From Nannocystis pusilla (GTDB taxonomy: Bacteria > Myxococcota_A > Polyangia > Nannocystales > Nannocystaceae), in assembly GCF_020073745.1 (NCBI RefSeq), contig NZ_JAIRAU010000043.1, positions 401,578 to 465,577 of the forward strand: a DNA stretch of 64,000 nt, in the 5' to 3' direction. A program made the position numbers and the translations under genes. This document shows positions 18,166 to 27,096 of the stretch, piece after piece. The stretch's first letter is position 1; each line of letters opens with the position of its first letter. The notes below the pieces were generated by a model that searched no databases, was not told where the DNA came from, and saw nothing but the letters and a program-made list of their open reading frames with translations.

Positions 18166-18969
18166 ATGAAAACAGGAATTCCCGAGGTCGATCGAACCAT
18201 CGCCGCGGTCGCGGCCGCCGCTGCGGAGCGCCACGGCGCGGCCGCCGTGGCCCGCATCGCGGCCAGCACGCTGTCCACGTTCGAGTCTCCCGTCTGGGAG
18301 AACGAGCGGCAGCGGCCGACGTGGGTGCACACTCCCGGGCTGACTGCGCGGCCGTTCTGGACCCGCGAGCAGTGCGGGCGCCTCACGGAGATGATCACGG
18401 CGTTCGAGGCCGGGCGCGAGGCGATCGCGGCGGAGATCCAGCAGCTCGACACGTCGCGCATGGGCGTGCCCTACGACCACCTGTCGGTCGAGCCCGAGAA
18501 GATCCGCGGCTGGAAGAACTTGTTCTTCTTCAAGGACTACCAGCCCGACGTCGAGCTGCTCGCGCGCGTGCCGACGATCAAGGCGATCACCGATCGCTTC
18601 GGCCCGGCTCAGCTCGATCGCTTCGAGCTGTTCCTGTCGGTGCTCGATCCCGGGACCCACATCCCGCCGCACTTCGGGGGCAGCAACGCCAAGTTGACGC
18701 TGCACCTCCCGCTCGCCGTCCCGGAGGGCGATACGGCGATCCGCGTCGACACCGAGACGCGCGGGTGGGCCGGCGGCGACATGCTGATCTTCGACGACAC
18801 GTTCGACCACGAGGCGTGGAACCGGACCGGCCAGCCGCGCGCGGTCCTGCTGCTCAAGGCGTACCACCCGGAGCTCACGGTCGAGGAGGTCGGGGTGCTC
18901 GAGATGTACGCGCCGCTCAGCGCCAAGGTGTACCGCGAGCTGCTCAAGGCGAAGGGGCGCGGGCAGTGA
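18166..18969 (+). CDS. Aspartyl/asparaginyl beta-hydroxylase family dioxygenase
   Basis: A 267-residue protein of the Asp/Asn/Pro hydroxylase family (2-oxoglutarate- and Fe(II)-dependent). The core is PGTHIPPHFGGSNAKLTLHL (about residues 163-182) followed by GGDMLIFDDTFDHEAWNRTG. These give the two iron-binding His, the Asn and Arg/Lys residues of the 2-oxoglutarate site, and the DHEAWN signature. There is no signal peptide, so it acts in the cytoplasm; the substrate is unknown. The ATG at 18166 gives the first sensible N-terminus. Its stop overlaps the GTG of the GNAT/cyclic-nucleotide-binding gene, so the two are translationally coupled. Confidence 0.85.
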   Translation: MKTGIPEVDRTIAAVAAAAAERHGAAAVARIAASTLSTFESPVWENERQRPTWVHTPGLTARPFWTREQCGRLTEMITAFEAGREAIAAEIQQLDTSRMGVPYDHLSVEPEKIRGWKNLFFFKDYQPDVELLARVPTIKAITDRFGPAQLDRFELFLSVLDPGTHIPPHFGGSNAKLTLHLPLAVPEGDTAIRVDTETRGWAGGDMLIFDDTFDHEAWNRTGQPRAVLLLKAYHPELTVEEVGVLEMYAPLSAKVYRELLKAKGRGQ

Positions 18970-20492
18970 ACGCGCGCCTCGAAGCTCCCCGCGGGCGGGT
19001 CGTCCGCAGCGAGGCGGTGGTCCCGCGGACGATGGCGGAGGCCGAGCGCGAGGCGCTGGTCGACGCGTTGCTCGCGGTCTACGCCGACATCTTCGCCGGG
19101 GCGACCCGCGAGTACATCGCCGAGGGCCTCGTCTCGCCGAATTCGGAGTTCACGACGATCCTGCTCCACCGCGACGCGGACGACCGCATCGTCGGCTACT
19201 TCGCCATCCACTTCTTCGAGCGCCGCTTCCGCGACGTGGCGACGACCGTGGTCCGCTCGTCGGTCGGCATGCTCCGCGCCTATCGCGGGCGCAACGCCAA
19301 CATCGGCTGGGCGCTCGGCGTGCTGCTGAAGCAGCGGCTGGCGCACCCGGGGCGGCCGATGTTCGGCATGGGCTCGTTCGTCCACCCGTCGAGCTACCTG
19401 CAGGTGGTGCGCTACGTCGACACGTTCTGGCCGCGGCCCGACGAGCCGGTGCCGCCGGACATGCTCGAGTTCATCGTCGAGCTGGCCGACGAGTTCCAGA
19501 TGCGGCGCATCGATCCGGCCCGGCCGCTGATCCGCGCCGGGTCGATGCCGACGCGCGAGAGCGCGGCGGAGCGCGACTACTGGCGCCGCTCCGACAAGCC
19601 CGCGGCGCGCTTCTTCGTCGCCATGAACCCGGCGTACAACCAGGGCAACGGGCTGGTGACGATGTTCCCGATCGACGCGTCGATGTTGACCGGCATCGCC
19701 TCGCGGATCGTCCGCGAGCGGGCCAGGTCGCTGGTGGAGGGGACGCTGGCGCTGGCGCAGCGGCTGCCGCTCGTCGACCGCCTGGTCCGACCCCGCGCGG
19801 TCCGGCGGCAGCTGCAGGCCGCGCCGTTGTTCGCGGCGCTCGACGGCGCCGACCTCCAGCGCGTGCTCGAGCTCGCGGCGGTCGTGGCGTTGCCCGCCGG
19901 GCACACGCTGTTTCGCGCGGGCGACGCGGGCGACGATCTGTACGTGGTCGCCCGCGGCGCGGTGGCGGTGCAGGCGAGCACGATCGAGGGCGAGGTGATG
20001 ATCGACCAGCTCGGCGCGGGCTCGCTGTTCGGCGAGATCGCGGTGCTGGCCGGCGGCCGCCGCAAGGCCTCCGTGCGCACGGTGATCCCCACCACGCTGG
20101 TGCGGATCCCCGGCGCCGCCCTGCGGGTAGCGATGCGCCGCGCGCCGCTGGGCGACGCGATCTGGGAGGTCTTCGCCGCCCGGATCTTCGACGATCACCT
20201 GCGCGCGGGCGGGCGGCATCGCGAGCTCGGACGCGAGGAGCGACTCGCGTGGGTCCGGCGCGGTCGCCACGTCGAGCTCGAGCCCGGCGCCCGGCTGCAC
20301 GTCAGCGACGCGGCGTTCGTGGTCGTGCTGCACGGTGACGTGTTGATCGAGCAGGGCGGTTCGCAGCTGTCGGCGCAGGCGCCGGTGGTCGTCGAGGTGA
20401 CGCCGTCGACGGTCATCCGGGCGACGACGCGGGCGCGCACCGTCCACGTCCCGCCGCTCGCGGAGCGAGGCCCCGCGGCCGAGGCTTCGTGA
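18966..20492 (+). CDS. GNAT-like domain fused to cyclic-nucleotide-binding domain
   Basis: A 508-residue protein starting at a GTG that overlaps the hydroxylase stop. The first ~230 residues look like an N-acyltransferase (GNAT-like) fold: HRDADDRIVGYFAIHFFERR and VGMLRAYRGRNANIGWALGV. Residues about 285-400 form a cAMP/cGMP-binding beta-roll: PLFAALDGADLQRVLELAAV, LFRAGDAGDDLYVVARGAVA and GSLFGEIAVLAGGRRKASVR (the phosphate-binding cassette). A second degenerate roll may follow. A nucleotide-gated acyltransferase acting with the neighbouring hydroxylase is a reasonable inference; the substrate is unknown. Confidence 0.75.
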   Translation: MNARLEAPRGRVVRSEAVVPRTMAEAEREALVDALLAVYADIFAGATREYIAEGLVSPNSEFTTILLHRDADDRIVGYFAIHFFERRFRDVATTVVRSSVGMLRAYRGRNANIGWALGVLLKQRLAHPGRPMFGMGSFVHPSSYLQVVRYVDTFWPRPDEPVPPDMLEFIVELADEFQMRRIDPARPLIRAGSMPTRESAAERDYWRRSDKPAARFFVAMNPAYNQGNGLVTMFPIDASMLTGIASRIVRERARSLVEGTLALAQRLPLVDRLVRPRAVRRQLQAAPLFAALDGADLQRVLELAAVVALPAGHTLFRAGDAGDDLYVVARGAVAVQASTIEGEVMIDQLGAGSLFGEIAVLAGGRRKASVRTVIPTTLVRIPGAALRVAMRRAPLGDAIWEVFAARIFDDHLRAGGRHRELGREERLAWVRRGRHVELEPGARLHVSDAAFVVVLHGDVLIEQGGSQLSAQAPVVVEVTPSTVIRATTRARTVHVPPLAERGPAAEAS

Positions 20493-20601
20493 CGTCGGCG
20501 CTCCACGCCGAGAGCCGCCTCCGCGGCGCGGACGGGCCGATCCGGCGGGCCTGCGCGTCGAACAGCCGCTGGCCGCGGCCTTCGGCGTCCGCTGGGCGGG
20601 A

Positions 20602-20672
20602 CGCATGTGTCATTGGACATGCCAACTGAGACATGTCCAGTGCGACATGTCTCGGATGACATGCTCTCAAAT
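20602..20672. repeat. 14-nt-phased CATG array, five units, intergenic
   Basis: CATG occurs at 20604, 20618, 20632, 20646 and 20660, five copies at an exact 14-nt step. Most sit in GACATGTC-like palindromic cores separated by 6 variable bases. The array fills the gap between two convergent genes (ends 20492 and 20681). Adjacent units can pair with each other as short hairpins. Confidence 0.85.
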
Positions 20673-20680
20673 ACAAATCG

Positions 20681-21364
20681 TCACGAGCGGCGGCGGCGGA
20701 CCGACTCGGTCATCTCGATGACGACCTTCCACTGCTCGAGCGTGCGGGTCTTGCTGTCGCCGAGCTCGGCGAGGGCGCGCATGCGCAGGCGCAGCGTGGT
20801 CGCGGTGGCGTCGGCGAGCTCGGCGAGCTCGGAGGAGCGGGCGGCCCGGCGGAACGGGTTCCAGCGGCCGATGACCAGCGCGAGCACGACGAGGCCGCCG
20901 GCGACGAGGCCGCCGGACAGGCCGTACTCGCCCTGGACGGCGGCGTAGAGGCCGGCGCCGACGATCGCCGCCGCCAGACCGGCGACGAGAAAAGTGGCCT
21001 GGCGCAGGCGCGAACCCTGGGTGCGCAGGGCCTGGGCGCTGCGCAGCGCCAGCAGCTCGAGCTCGCCGAGCGGGTTGCTGGCGAACACGTCGGGCGCGGC
21101 GACGTCGCGCAGGAGGTCGGCGCTCCAGCTCCTGGCCGAGCCGGTGAATTCGTGGGCGGCCGAGGGTGCGTGGTCGCGCGGGATCACGGTGGCGCTGTCC
21201 GAGCCGCGCTGGCCGGTCACGCCGGGGGCCGAGTCGCGGGCGTCGAGCACCGTGTCGGCGATCGCGGCGTCGCGGATCGCCGCCTCGGCGCGCTGCCGGA
21301 GCTTGCTCAGGCTCGCCGCGATGGCGGGGCTGCTACGGGCGGCTTCGACGAGGAAATCACTCAT
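20681..21364 (-). CDS. Hypothetical inner-membrane protein
   Basis: A 227-residue protein from the ATG at 21364 (MSDFLVEAARSS); the longer open frame upstream is not convincing. Two adjacent hydrophobic helices at about residues 125-165 suggest a hairpin in the membrane. A soluble helical N-terminus precedes them and a charged C-terminal helix ends in SVRRRRS. It lies 118 nt downstream of the thioredoxin-like gene on the same strand. No known family was recognised. Confidence 0.6.
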   Translation of the reverse strand: MSDFLVEAARSSPAIAASLSKLRQRAEAAIRDAAIADTVLDARDSAPGVTGQRGSDSATVIPRDHAPSAAHEFTGSARSWSADLLRDVAAPDVFASNPLGELELLALRSAQALRTQGSRLRQATFLVAGLAAAIVGAGLYAAVQGEYGLSGGLVAGGLVVLALVIGRWNPFRRAARSSELAELADATATTLRLRMRALAELGDSKTRTLEQWKVVIEMTESVRRRRS

Positions 21365-21482
21365 GCGGACCCGAGCCCGCGGGGTCGAAGCCCCCGGCCT
21401 CCGGGCTTGAGAGTTACACAGTCGGCTGTGCTTCGGGGCAGGAATTGTCGGCAGGGGTGCGAGAGGGCGGGCTCGCGCGCGC

Positions 21483-22892
21483 TCACAGGTGCGCGAGTGT
21501 CCGGCGTCCGCCGCCGACGAGTCCGCCATAGGTCGCAGGGTCGGCGAGCCCGAGCCAGGGATCGCGGGCCGGCGTCAGGAACAGCTCGTCGTACACACGA
21601 CGGACGAGTGACTGCAGGTCCCGGGGCGCGGTGCTCCCGCGCGTCCACCAGCCGTGGATCTCCCGGTGGATCTCCTGTTCGTTGGCGAGGGTGTCGAGCG
21701 CCAGCGTGCGGCGCAGCGAATCGAGCGCCGTCGTCATCGCGGCCGCGTCGCGGGCCGCGTCGCCGCTGCGCCACTGCTGCGTGCGGACCAGGCCGAGGCT
21801 CGCGCGCGAGAGGACGATCGCCGGCGCGGTGAGGTCGGCGATCCGCTCGAGGCGCGTGGCCACCGGGTCGACGGGCTCGCCGGTCGCGCCGAGCAGCGGC
21901 CTCTCGGGGGCCATCTTGCTGATCGCCAGCGGCGCGGCCTCGCCGGCGCGCGGGGTCGGGGCGTCGGAGCGACGGGCGCGAGGCCACGGGCGGGCGCGCT
22001 GGCCGGCCGCGGCGGTCAGGCGGGTCCAGGCCTCGTCGAGGGCGCGCACGCGGGCGTCGTGATGCTCGGCGAGGGCGTCGCGGTGGGCCGCGCCGGTGAG
22101 CGCGGCGGTCTGCTGCGCGACGGTCCCGGCGCGCGCGAGCGCGGCCGTGAATTCGGCGGGCGCGAGCAGGCCGGGGACGACGTCGACGGGGCGACCGTGG
22201 CTGTCGAGGACGAAGTGGGCGCTGTTGCCGGTGATCGTGGTGGTGATGGTCTTGCCGTCGCCGAGGTCGACGGTGATCTTCGGCGCGGGCCGCTCGCTGC
22301 TCCAGTGCAGCACGAAGCGCTCGCGCAGCAGGGCGTGCACGCCCGGATCGGGGTAGAGGAGGGCGCGGAAGAAGCGGCTGTTGGCGCAGCTCAGCTCCTC
22401 GCGCAGGTCGCCGAGCAGGCGCAGCGAGACGATCGGCTTGCCCTCTCGCCTGGCCGTTCGGACAGCCTCGTCGAGGTCGGTGTGCCAGTAGAGGCCCGAG
22501 AGGACGCAGTCGCGCTGGGCGCACACGGCGTCGAGGGCGGCGAGGAGGCGGGCCCGCGCGGGCTCGCCGAGGCCGGCCGGGTCGCGCTGGTCGAACGGCG
22601 CGTCGGCGGCGGCGGTGATGGCCGCGCGCGCGGCGGCGAGGGCGGGGCCGTGGGCGCGCTCGAAGGCGCGGAGGCCCTCCGGTCCGGCCGCCCGCAGGCG
22701 CTCCTGGGCGGCCCGCGCGGCGGTGTCGTCGCCGGCGACGGCCAGGCGCGCGAGCTCGACGAGGCCGCGGTCGCGACCGAGGGTGGCCTCGAGGACAGGT
22801 GGAAGCCCGCCGGGGGCCAGCGCCGCGCCCGTGGCGGGCATGAGAGAGAGGAAGATCGCCGTGGCGTAACCAAACAGTCCGCGCGTCCGCAT
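21483..22892 (-). CDS. Exported protein with thioredoxin-like region
   Basis: A 469-residue protein with a clear signal peptide (MRTRGLFGYATAIFLSLMPA). The middle part (about residues 140-240) resembles a thioredoxin-fold domain of the type found before spermatogenesis/YyaL-like proteins: GKPIVSLRLLGDLREELSCA, then LLRERFVLHW and SAHFVLDSHGRPVDVVPG. No CxxC motif is seen there (a single Cys follows LREELS), so redox activity is doubtful. The rest is helical. It probably lies in the periplasm; the role is unknown. A possible two-unit 14-nt repeat lies at 22449-22463. Confidence 0.65.
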   Translation of the reverse strand: MRTRGLFGYATAIFLSLMPATGAALAPGGLPPVLEATLGRDRGLVELARLAVAGDDTAARAAQERLRAAGPEGLRAFERAHGPALAAARAAITAAADAPFDQRDPAGLGEPARARLLAALDAVCAQRDCVLSGLYWHTDLDEAVRTARREGKPIVSLRLLGDLREELSCANSRFFRALLYPDPGVHALLRERFVLHWSSERPAPKITVDLGDGKTITTTITGNSAHFVLDSHGRPVDVVPGLLAPAEFTAALARAGTVAQQTAALTGAAHRDALAEHHDARVRALDEAWTRLTAAAGQRARPWPRARRSDAPTPRAGEAAPLAISKMAPERPLLGATGEPVDPVATRLERIADLTAPAIVLSRASLGLVRTQQWRSGDAARDAAAMTTALDSLRRTLALDTLANEQEIHREIHGWWTRGSTAPRDLQSLVRRVYDELFLTPARDPWLGLADPATYGGLVGGGRRTLAHL

Positions 22893-23102
22893 GCTGCCTC
22901 CTGCGACGTCGGGTGTACCGGGTCGCGGCAGGGGCGGCGGTCAAGGCTGTGTAAAACGTGCGAGGGGCGGAGACGCGCGCGGGCGAGGCCGGCGAGCGGA
23001 CAGGGCGGCGCGGCCGGGCGGTGCCGCGGGTGTCCGATTGAGCATGTTCACTCGGGCATGTTTTGAAGGACATGACCCATTGGGCATGTCTCAACGTCGA
23101 CT
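22893..23102. repeat. Intergenic gap with four-unit 14-nt-phased CATG array
   Basis: CATG occurs at 23043, 23057, 23071 and 23085, exactly 14 nt apart. A degenerate fifth unit (TGTCC) precedes them near 23031. The array lies immediately downstream of the DUF2079 gene stop (minus strand, 23103). Nothing else is seen in the gap. Confidence 0.8.
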
Positions 23103-24968
23103 TCAGGGGTTGCGCTCGAGCACGAGGATCTTGTGCTGCTCCTCGACGGTGCGGAAGCGCCTCTCGACGCGGAGGGTGCGGAGCAGCGGCATGTGCTTGG
23201 CGTTGACGTCTTCGCGGTGGAGGACGAGGAAGTCGACGTCGAGCCGGGCGGGGAAGAAGGCGAAGCAGCGGCGGGCGGCCAGGTGGGCGCCGACGTCGCC
23301 GGTGGCGGCGACGCAGGCGTCGGGCGGCAAGCGGGCCGCCAGCTCGGCGAGCCAGGCGTGGCGCTCGCGCTCGGCGTCGGTGAGCGCGCTCGGGACCTTG
23401 TGAAAGCCGGCGCGGAAGTTGCCGCCCGGGAGACCGAAGGCCCAGCCGAACGCGAGCGCGGCGACGACGACGCCGGCGGCGAGCTCGAGCGCGAGCGGGC
23501 GGGCGAGCCGCTGCTGCAGGCGCATCGCCCCGACCGGGGCGGCGGCGAACACCGCGGGCAAGAAGAAGCTCGAGTAATGAAAGTACGGATCGGCGACGTA
23601 CTGGTTGGCGCTGAGCACGAAGATCGCGGCGCCGGGGAGGAGCAGCAGGAGCACGCGGCCGGCCAGCAGCGGCAAGAGCAGCAGCGGGACGCCGAGGCAC
23701 AGGAGGAAGCCGAACTTGTCGGGGCGCAGGAGCTCGAGCACGAGGCGCGGCGGATCGGCGAGGAGGGCCAGCACGAGGTCGCCGTAGCCGGTGGCCTCGA
23801 CGAGGTTGCCGCGCAGGCCGTCGGCGTGCGCGCCGACCCCCGTGCCCGGGGCGAGCACGCGGGCGACGAGGACGAACCACGCGAGGCCGAGCGCGAGCAG
23901 GAGGAGGCCGCGGCGCGCACGGCCGTCGAGGGCGGCGAACAGGCCGAACGTGGCGACGACGAGGCCCATCTCCTCGCGCACGAGCAGGAGCGCGGCGACG
24001 GCGAGCGCGAGGCCGCGGCGGCGATCGCCGTCGTGGGCCCACAGGGCCCACAGCACCAGCGGGACGGCGAGCGTGAGGTCGTGGAAGTCCCACAGCGCGT
24101 TGGCGTGGACCAGCGGCGAGAGCAGGAAGGCGAGGCCGACGGCGAACGCGAGGGCGAGGCTGTCGCTGCGCCGGCGCGCGAACAGGTACAGCGGGATCGC
24201 GGCCGAACACAGCCACAGCACCTGCACGGCGATCAGGGTCTCGGCGCGCGGGCTGACGGCGTAGAACGGGACGAGCGCGAGCAAGAACGGGGCGAAGTGC
24301 TCGCTGTTGAAGGTGTCGCCGGCGAACAGGCTGGTGGCGAGGAGGTCGCCGTGGAGCGAGCGCCAGACGATGTTCTCGAAGATCCCGAGGTCGTGGATGT
24401 TGCTGACGAGGGCGTGATGCCGGACGACGCCGAGGTGAATGAGCGTCGCGGCGACGCCGAGACCGACGAGCACGAGGAGGAGCGCGGCGAGGCGCGGACG
24501 CGCGGGCTGTCGGGCGAGCGGCTCGCGCCAGGCCGCGGCGGTGCGGGCGGCGAGCAGGCCGAGGCCGAGGCTGGCGACGAGCGGGGCGAAGCCGCGCTTC
24601 TCGGCGAGGCCGGGGGCGGCGAGCAAGACGAGCGCGGGGGCGCCGGCGAGGAGCAGGAGGCGAAAGTTCCAGGCGGCGGCGAATTCGGCGAGCGGCCGGC
24701 CGCGGCGACGCGCGGCGAAGACGTAAGCGCCGCAGAAGGTGAGGAGGCCGGCGAAGGCCCAGCGCACGGCCTCGAGCCGCTGGCCCGCGTCGAGGTCGTC
24801 GCGCACGAGCGCGGCCGCGTCGGCGCGCAGCAAGGCCCAGGCGGTCCAGCCGAGCGCGAAGCCGAGGAACGCCGCGAGGAGGGCCCAGCGCCGGGCGTGG
24901 GCGAGTCCGGCGGCGAACAGATCGGCGAGCGGCGGCACGAGCCGAATTGGTCGCCCCGCGAGCGGCAC
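23103..24968 (-). CDS. DUF2079 polytopic membrane protein
   Basis: A 621-residue integral membrane protein from a GTG start, with about 12-14 hydrophobic helices. The DUF2079 signature region is visible: IHDLGIFENIVWRSLHGDLL, then FNSEHFAPFLLALVPFYAV and SPLVHANALWDFHDLTLAVP. The soluble C-terminus is alpha/beta (VLHREDVNAKHMPLLRTLRV). DUF2079 proteins resemble GT-C glycosyltransferases (PMT-like) and may transfer sugars from lipid carriers in the envelope. The substrate is unknown. It appears to be a single-gene unit. Confidence 0.85.
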   Translation of the reverse strand: MPLAGRPIRLVPPLADLFAAGLAHARRWALLAAFLGFALGWTAWALLRADAAALVRDDLDAGQRLEAVRWAFAGLLTFCGAYVFAARRRGRPLAEFAAAWNFRLLLLAGAPALVLLAAPGLAEKRGFAPLVASLGLGLLAARTAAAWREPLARQPARPRLAALLLVLVGLGVAATLIHLGVVRHHALVSNIHDLGIFENIVWRSLHGDLLATSLFAGDTFNSEHFAPFLLALVPFYAVSPRAETLIAVQVLWLCSAAIPLYLFARRRSDSLALAFAVGLAFLLSPLVHANALWDFHDLTLAVPLVLWALWAHDGDRRRGLALAVAALLLVREEMGLVVATFGLFAALDGRARRGLLLLALGLAWFVLVARVLAPGTGVGAHADGLRGNLVEATGYGDLVLALLADPPRLVLELLRPDKFGFLLCLGVPLLLLPLLAGRVLLLLLPGAAIFVLSANQYVADPYFHYSSFFLPAVFAAAPVGAMRLQQRLARPLALELAAGVVVAALAFGWAFGLPGGNFRAGFHKVPSALTDAERERHAWLAELAARLPPDACVAATGDVGAHLAARRCFAFFPARLDVDFLVLHREDVNAKHMPLLRTLRVERRFRTVEEQHKILVLERNP

Positions 24969-25497
24969 GCCGTCAAGGCCGAGTTTTTAATAAAAACAAT
25001 CCATGAGGCGACGGGACGAGCCGGACGGCGTGTTCCGTCCGGAGTGTCGCTGCTGCGAGGGCGTGCGCAGCGTGTGCTGTCGGCGCCGCTCCAGCGTGCG
25101 GGTGATCGGGCGAGGAGTCGGAGGTCGGGGCTCGCACCGCGGTGCTCGCCGGCGTCGCTCGCTCGCGCGACCTGATGGGTGAGCGGGCGAGGTGTCAGGA
25201 GTTGCGAGCGCCGCGGTGCTCGCGGGTGCTGCTCGCTCGGCCTGACGGGCGAGCGGGCGAAGCGTCAGGGCTCGGCGTGGGGGTGCTCGCCCGCGCTGCT
25301 CGCTCGACCGATGGACGATCGGGCGAGCTCGCCGGAGCCCTTCACTTGTGCGAGCGGAGGATGGGCGAGGCGTTCCGCGCCGGGGTGCTCGCCGGCGCCG
25401 CTCGCTCGGCCGAGCGAGGAGCGGGCGAGGAGTCAGGAGTTGCGAGCGCCGCGGCCGCTCGCTCCCGCCAGCGACCCGACGGACGAACGGGCGAGCG
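24969..25497. repeat. Degenerate tandem repeat, units of about 63-102 bp
   Basis: An intergenic stretch of about 530 nt. From 25134 it holds six related copies of a unit that begins GCGCCGCGGTGCTCGC and runs through a CTCGCTCG block to GCGGGCGAGG. Copies start near 25134, 25208, 25275, 25377, 25446 and 25509. The last lies in the 3' end of the lipoprotein gene ending at 25498, suggesting that the array grew from, or into, that coding end. The left part (24985-25010) is AT-rich and may hold the DUF2079 promoter. Confidence 0.65.
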
Positions 25498-26109
25498 TCA
25501 GGGGTTCGGCGCCGGGGTGCTCGCGGGGGCCGCGGTGGTCGCCGGGTCCGGCGGCTCGGGCAGGTCGGGGATCGGGTCGGGCGGCGGGGTGCTGAGCTTC
25601 GGCGGCTGCGGGCCGCCGCAGATCTTCGAGGCCGGCTTGCAACCGCGGATCTTCAGCTGGCTGGCGATGGTATTGACGCGGGCCTGGTACGCCGTGCCGA
25701 ACGCGCGGTCGCCGGCCAGCTCGAGCGTGAACTTGTACGCGTCGGTGACGAACAGCACCACGGTGTAGAACTTCGCCTCGTCGGTGCCGGGGAGCGCGTA
25801 GTCGAAGTCGAAGCGGGTGCCCTCGCGGCCGTTCTTGCTGCGCGCCGGCTGCTGGTTCGTCAGCACGTAGCCGCGCTTGCCGAGCTTGCCGACGAGGTCG
25901 GCCGCCCAGTAGCCGAGAGTGCCGCCGCGTACGTTGTCGAACCGGTGCACGCGCAGGCCGACGTCGTCCTGGGCCTTCATGCGCGTCTCGTACGAGTTGC
26001 TGCTGACCTCGACGAAGCCGGTCGGCGGCTCGATCGCGTACTTCTTGCAGCCGGACAGCAGCGCGGCGCCGGCGATGACGAGTGCGAAAGAACAGGTATT
26101 TTTGAACAT
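25498..26109 (-). CDS. Hypothetical lipoprotein
   Basis: A 203-residue lipoprotein starting at the ATG at 26109, 5 nt after the DUF4349 gene stop and preceded by TGAAGG. The signal peptide is MFKNTCSFALVIAGAALLSG with lipobox LLSGC (Cys about residue 21). The mature part is a compact alpha/beta domain (about 25-160). A Pro/Thr-rich tail (PPPDPIPDLPEPPDP) is encoded by the last copy of the adjacent tandem repeat. It is co-transcribed with the DUF4349 gene. The function is unknown. Confidence 0.75.
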   Translation of the reverse strand: MFKNTCSFALVIAGAALLSGCKKYAIEPPTGFVEVSSNSYETRMKAQDDVGLRVHRFDNVRGGTLGYWAADLVGKLGKRGYVLTNQQPARSKNGREGTRFDFDYALPGTDEAKFYTVVLFVTDAYKFTLELAGDRAFGTAYQARVNTIASQLKIRGCKPASKICGGPQPPKLSTPPPDPIPDLPEPPDPATTAAPASTPAPNP

Positions 26110-26114
26110 GGCCT

Positions 26115-27005
26115 TCAGTTCCACTCGGTGGCCTCGACGCCGAGGGTGTCGACCCACGGGAAGGGATCGTTGCTCGACGGGACCGCGTTCTGGGGCCCGC
26201 GCGCGCTCATCCGCACGGTGAGCGTGGAGTAGCCGATCTGGTTCTCGAGCACGCGCAGGCGGCCGAGCGCCTGCTCGAGCTCCATGGTGGTCTGGTCGAG
26301 GGTCCTGCGCACGTTGAGCGCCTCCTCGACGTTGCGCGCCTGCTTGAGCAGGGCGAGGAGCTGGTTCTGCTGCTCGCGCAGGACGCGGATCCGGGTCGTG
26401 ACGTCGTAGAACTCCTGGGTCACGTCCTGGGCCTGGAGGTTGCGCGACTCGACGACGCCGAGCCTGCCGAGCTCCTCCATGACCCGCCGCAGCTGCGGCG
26501 CGGGGATCCGCAGGACCAGGTAGCCCTGCTGCAGGGTCTGGACGTAGCCGCCGGCGTCGACCGTGAGCGCCTCGGCCCGCTGCATGGCTTCCTCGAGCTT
26601 GAAGCAGGAGATCGTCATGTCGGCGGTGTAGATGATCTGCCGCGCGAACTGCTTCTGCGGCTCCTTGCCCGTGTCCTCGCCCTCGCCGCCGCTCGCCGTC
26701 GGCGTGCCCGTCGGCTTCTGCTCGGGGCGCGGCGACTCGGCCTTCTTCGCCGGGGCAGGGGCGCCGAACGTCGTATTCGGGGTCCTCGGCGCCTCCGAGG
26801 CGGTGGACATGGTCTCGCGGCGGTAATCCTCGTCGTCGCCGGCGTAGCTGGGCGCGCCCTCGGCGGGCATGTCGGGCATGGCGCCTCCGCCCCCGTAGTA
26901 CTCCTCGCTCGGCGGGGCCGGGGCGGCGGCCTCGCTGGCGTGCTTGGCACAGCCGACGGAGGAGAGGATGAACGCGGCGACCAGGAGGTGACGGAGTCGA
27001 TGCAT
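26115..27005 (-). CDS. DUF4349 lipoprotein
   Basis: A 296-residue lipoprotein from the ATG at 27005: basic start, hydrophobic segment, lipobox SSVGC. A disordered Pro/Glu/Ala-rich linker (about 25-120) precedes the DUF4349 domain: IIYTADMTISC, AGGYVQTLQQGYLVLRIPAP, then VTQEFYDVTTRIRVLREQQN and a long coiled coil. Many family members carry a C-terminal transmembrane helix; this copy ends after the beta-rich part. It is periplasmic, with an unknown role in the envelope. The next lipoprotein gene starts 5 nt downstream. Confidence 0.82.
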   Translation of the reverse strand: MHRLRHLLVAAFILSSVGCAKHASEAAAPAPPSEEYYGGGGAMPDMPAEGAPSYAGDDEDYRRETMSTASEAPRTPNTTFGAPAPAKKAESPRPEQKPTGTPTASGGEGEDTGKEPQKQFARQIIYTADMTISCFKLEEAMQRAEALTVDAGGYVQTLQQGYLVLRIPAPQLRRVMEELGRLGVVESRNLQAQDVTQEFYDVTTRIRVLREQQNQLLALLKQARNVEEALNVRRTLDQTTMELEQALGRLRVLENQIGYSTLTVRMSARGPQNAVPSSNDPFPWVDTLGVEATEWN

Positions 27006-27096
27006 CACGAGCTCACGAGGCGGCGAGGGTGCCGATGATACTGCCCGAACGCGGCGGCCCGGCCGCGACTTACAGGCGTGCGAAGGTTGTGGCAGG

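Noticed and set aside
23133..25175. A 680-codon open frame opposite the DUF2079 gene
   Set aside because: Glu/Gly/Arg-rich with no fold signature; it is the antisense shadow of a high-GC membrane-protein gene.
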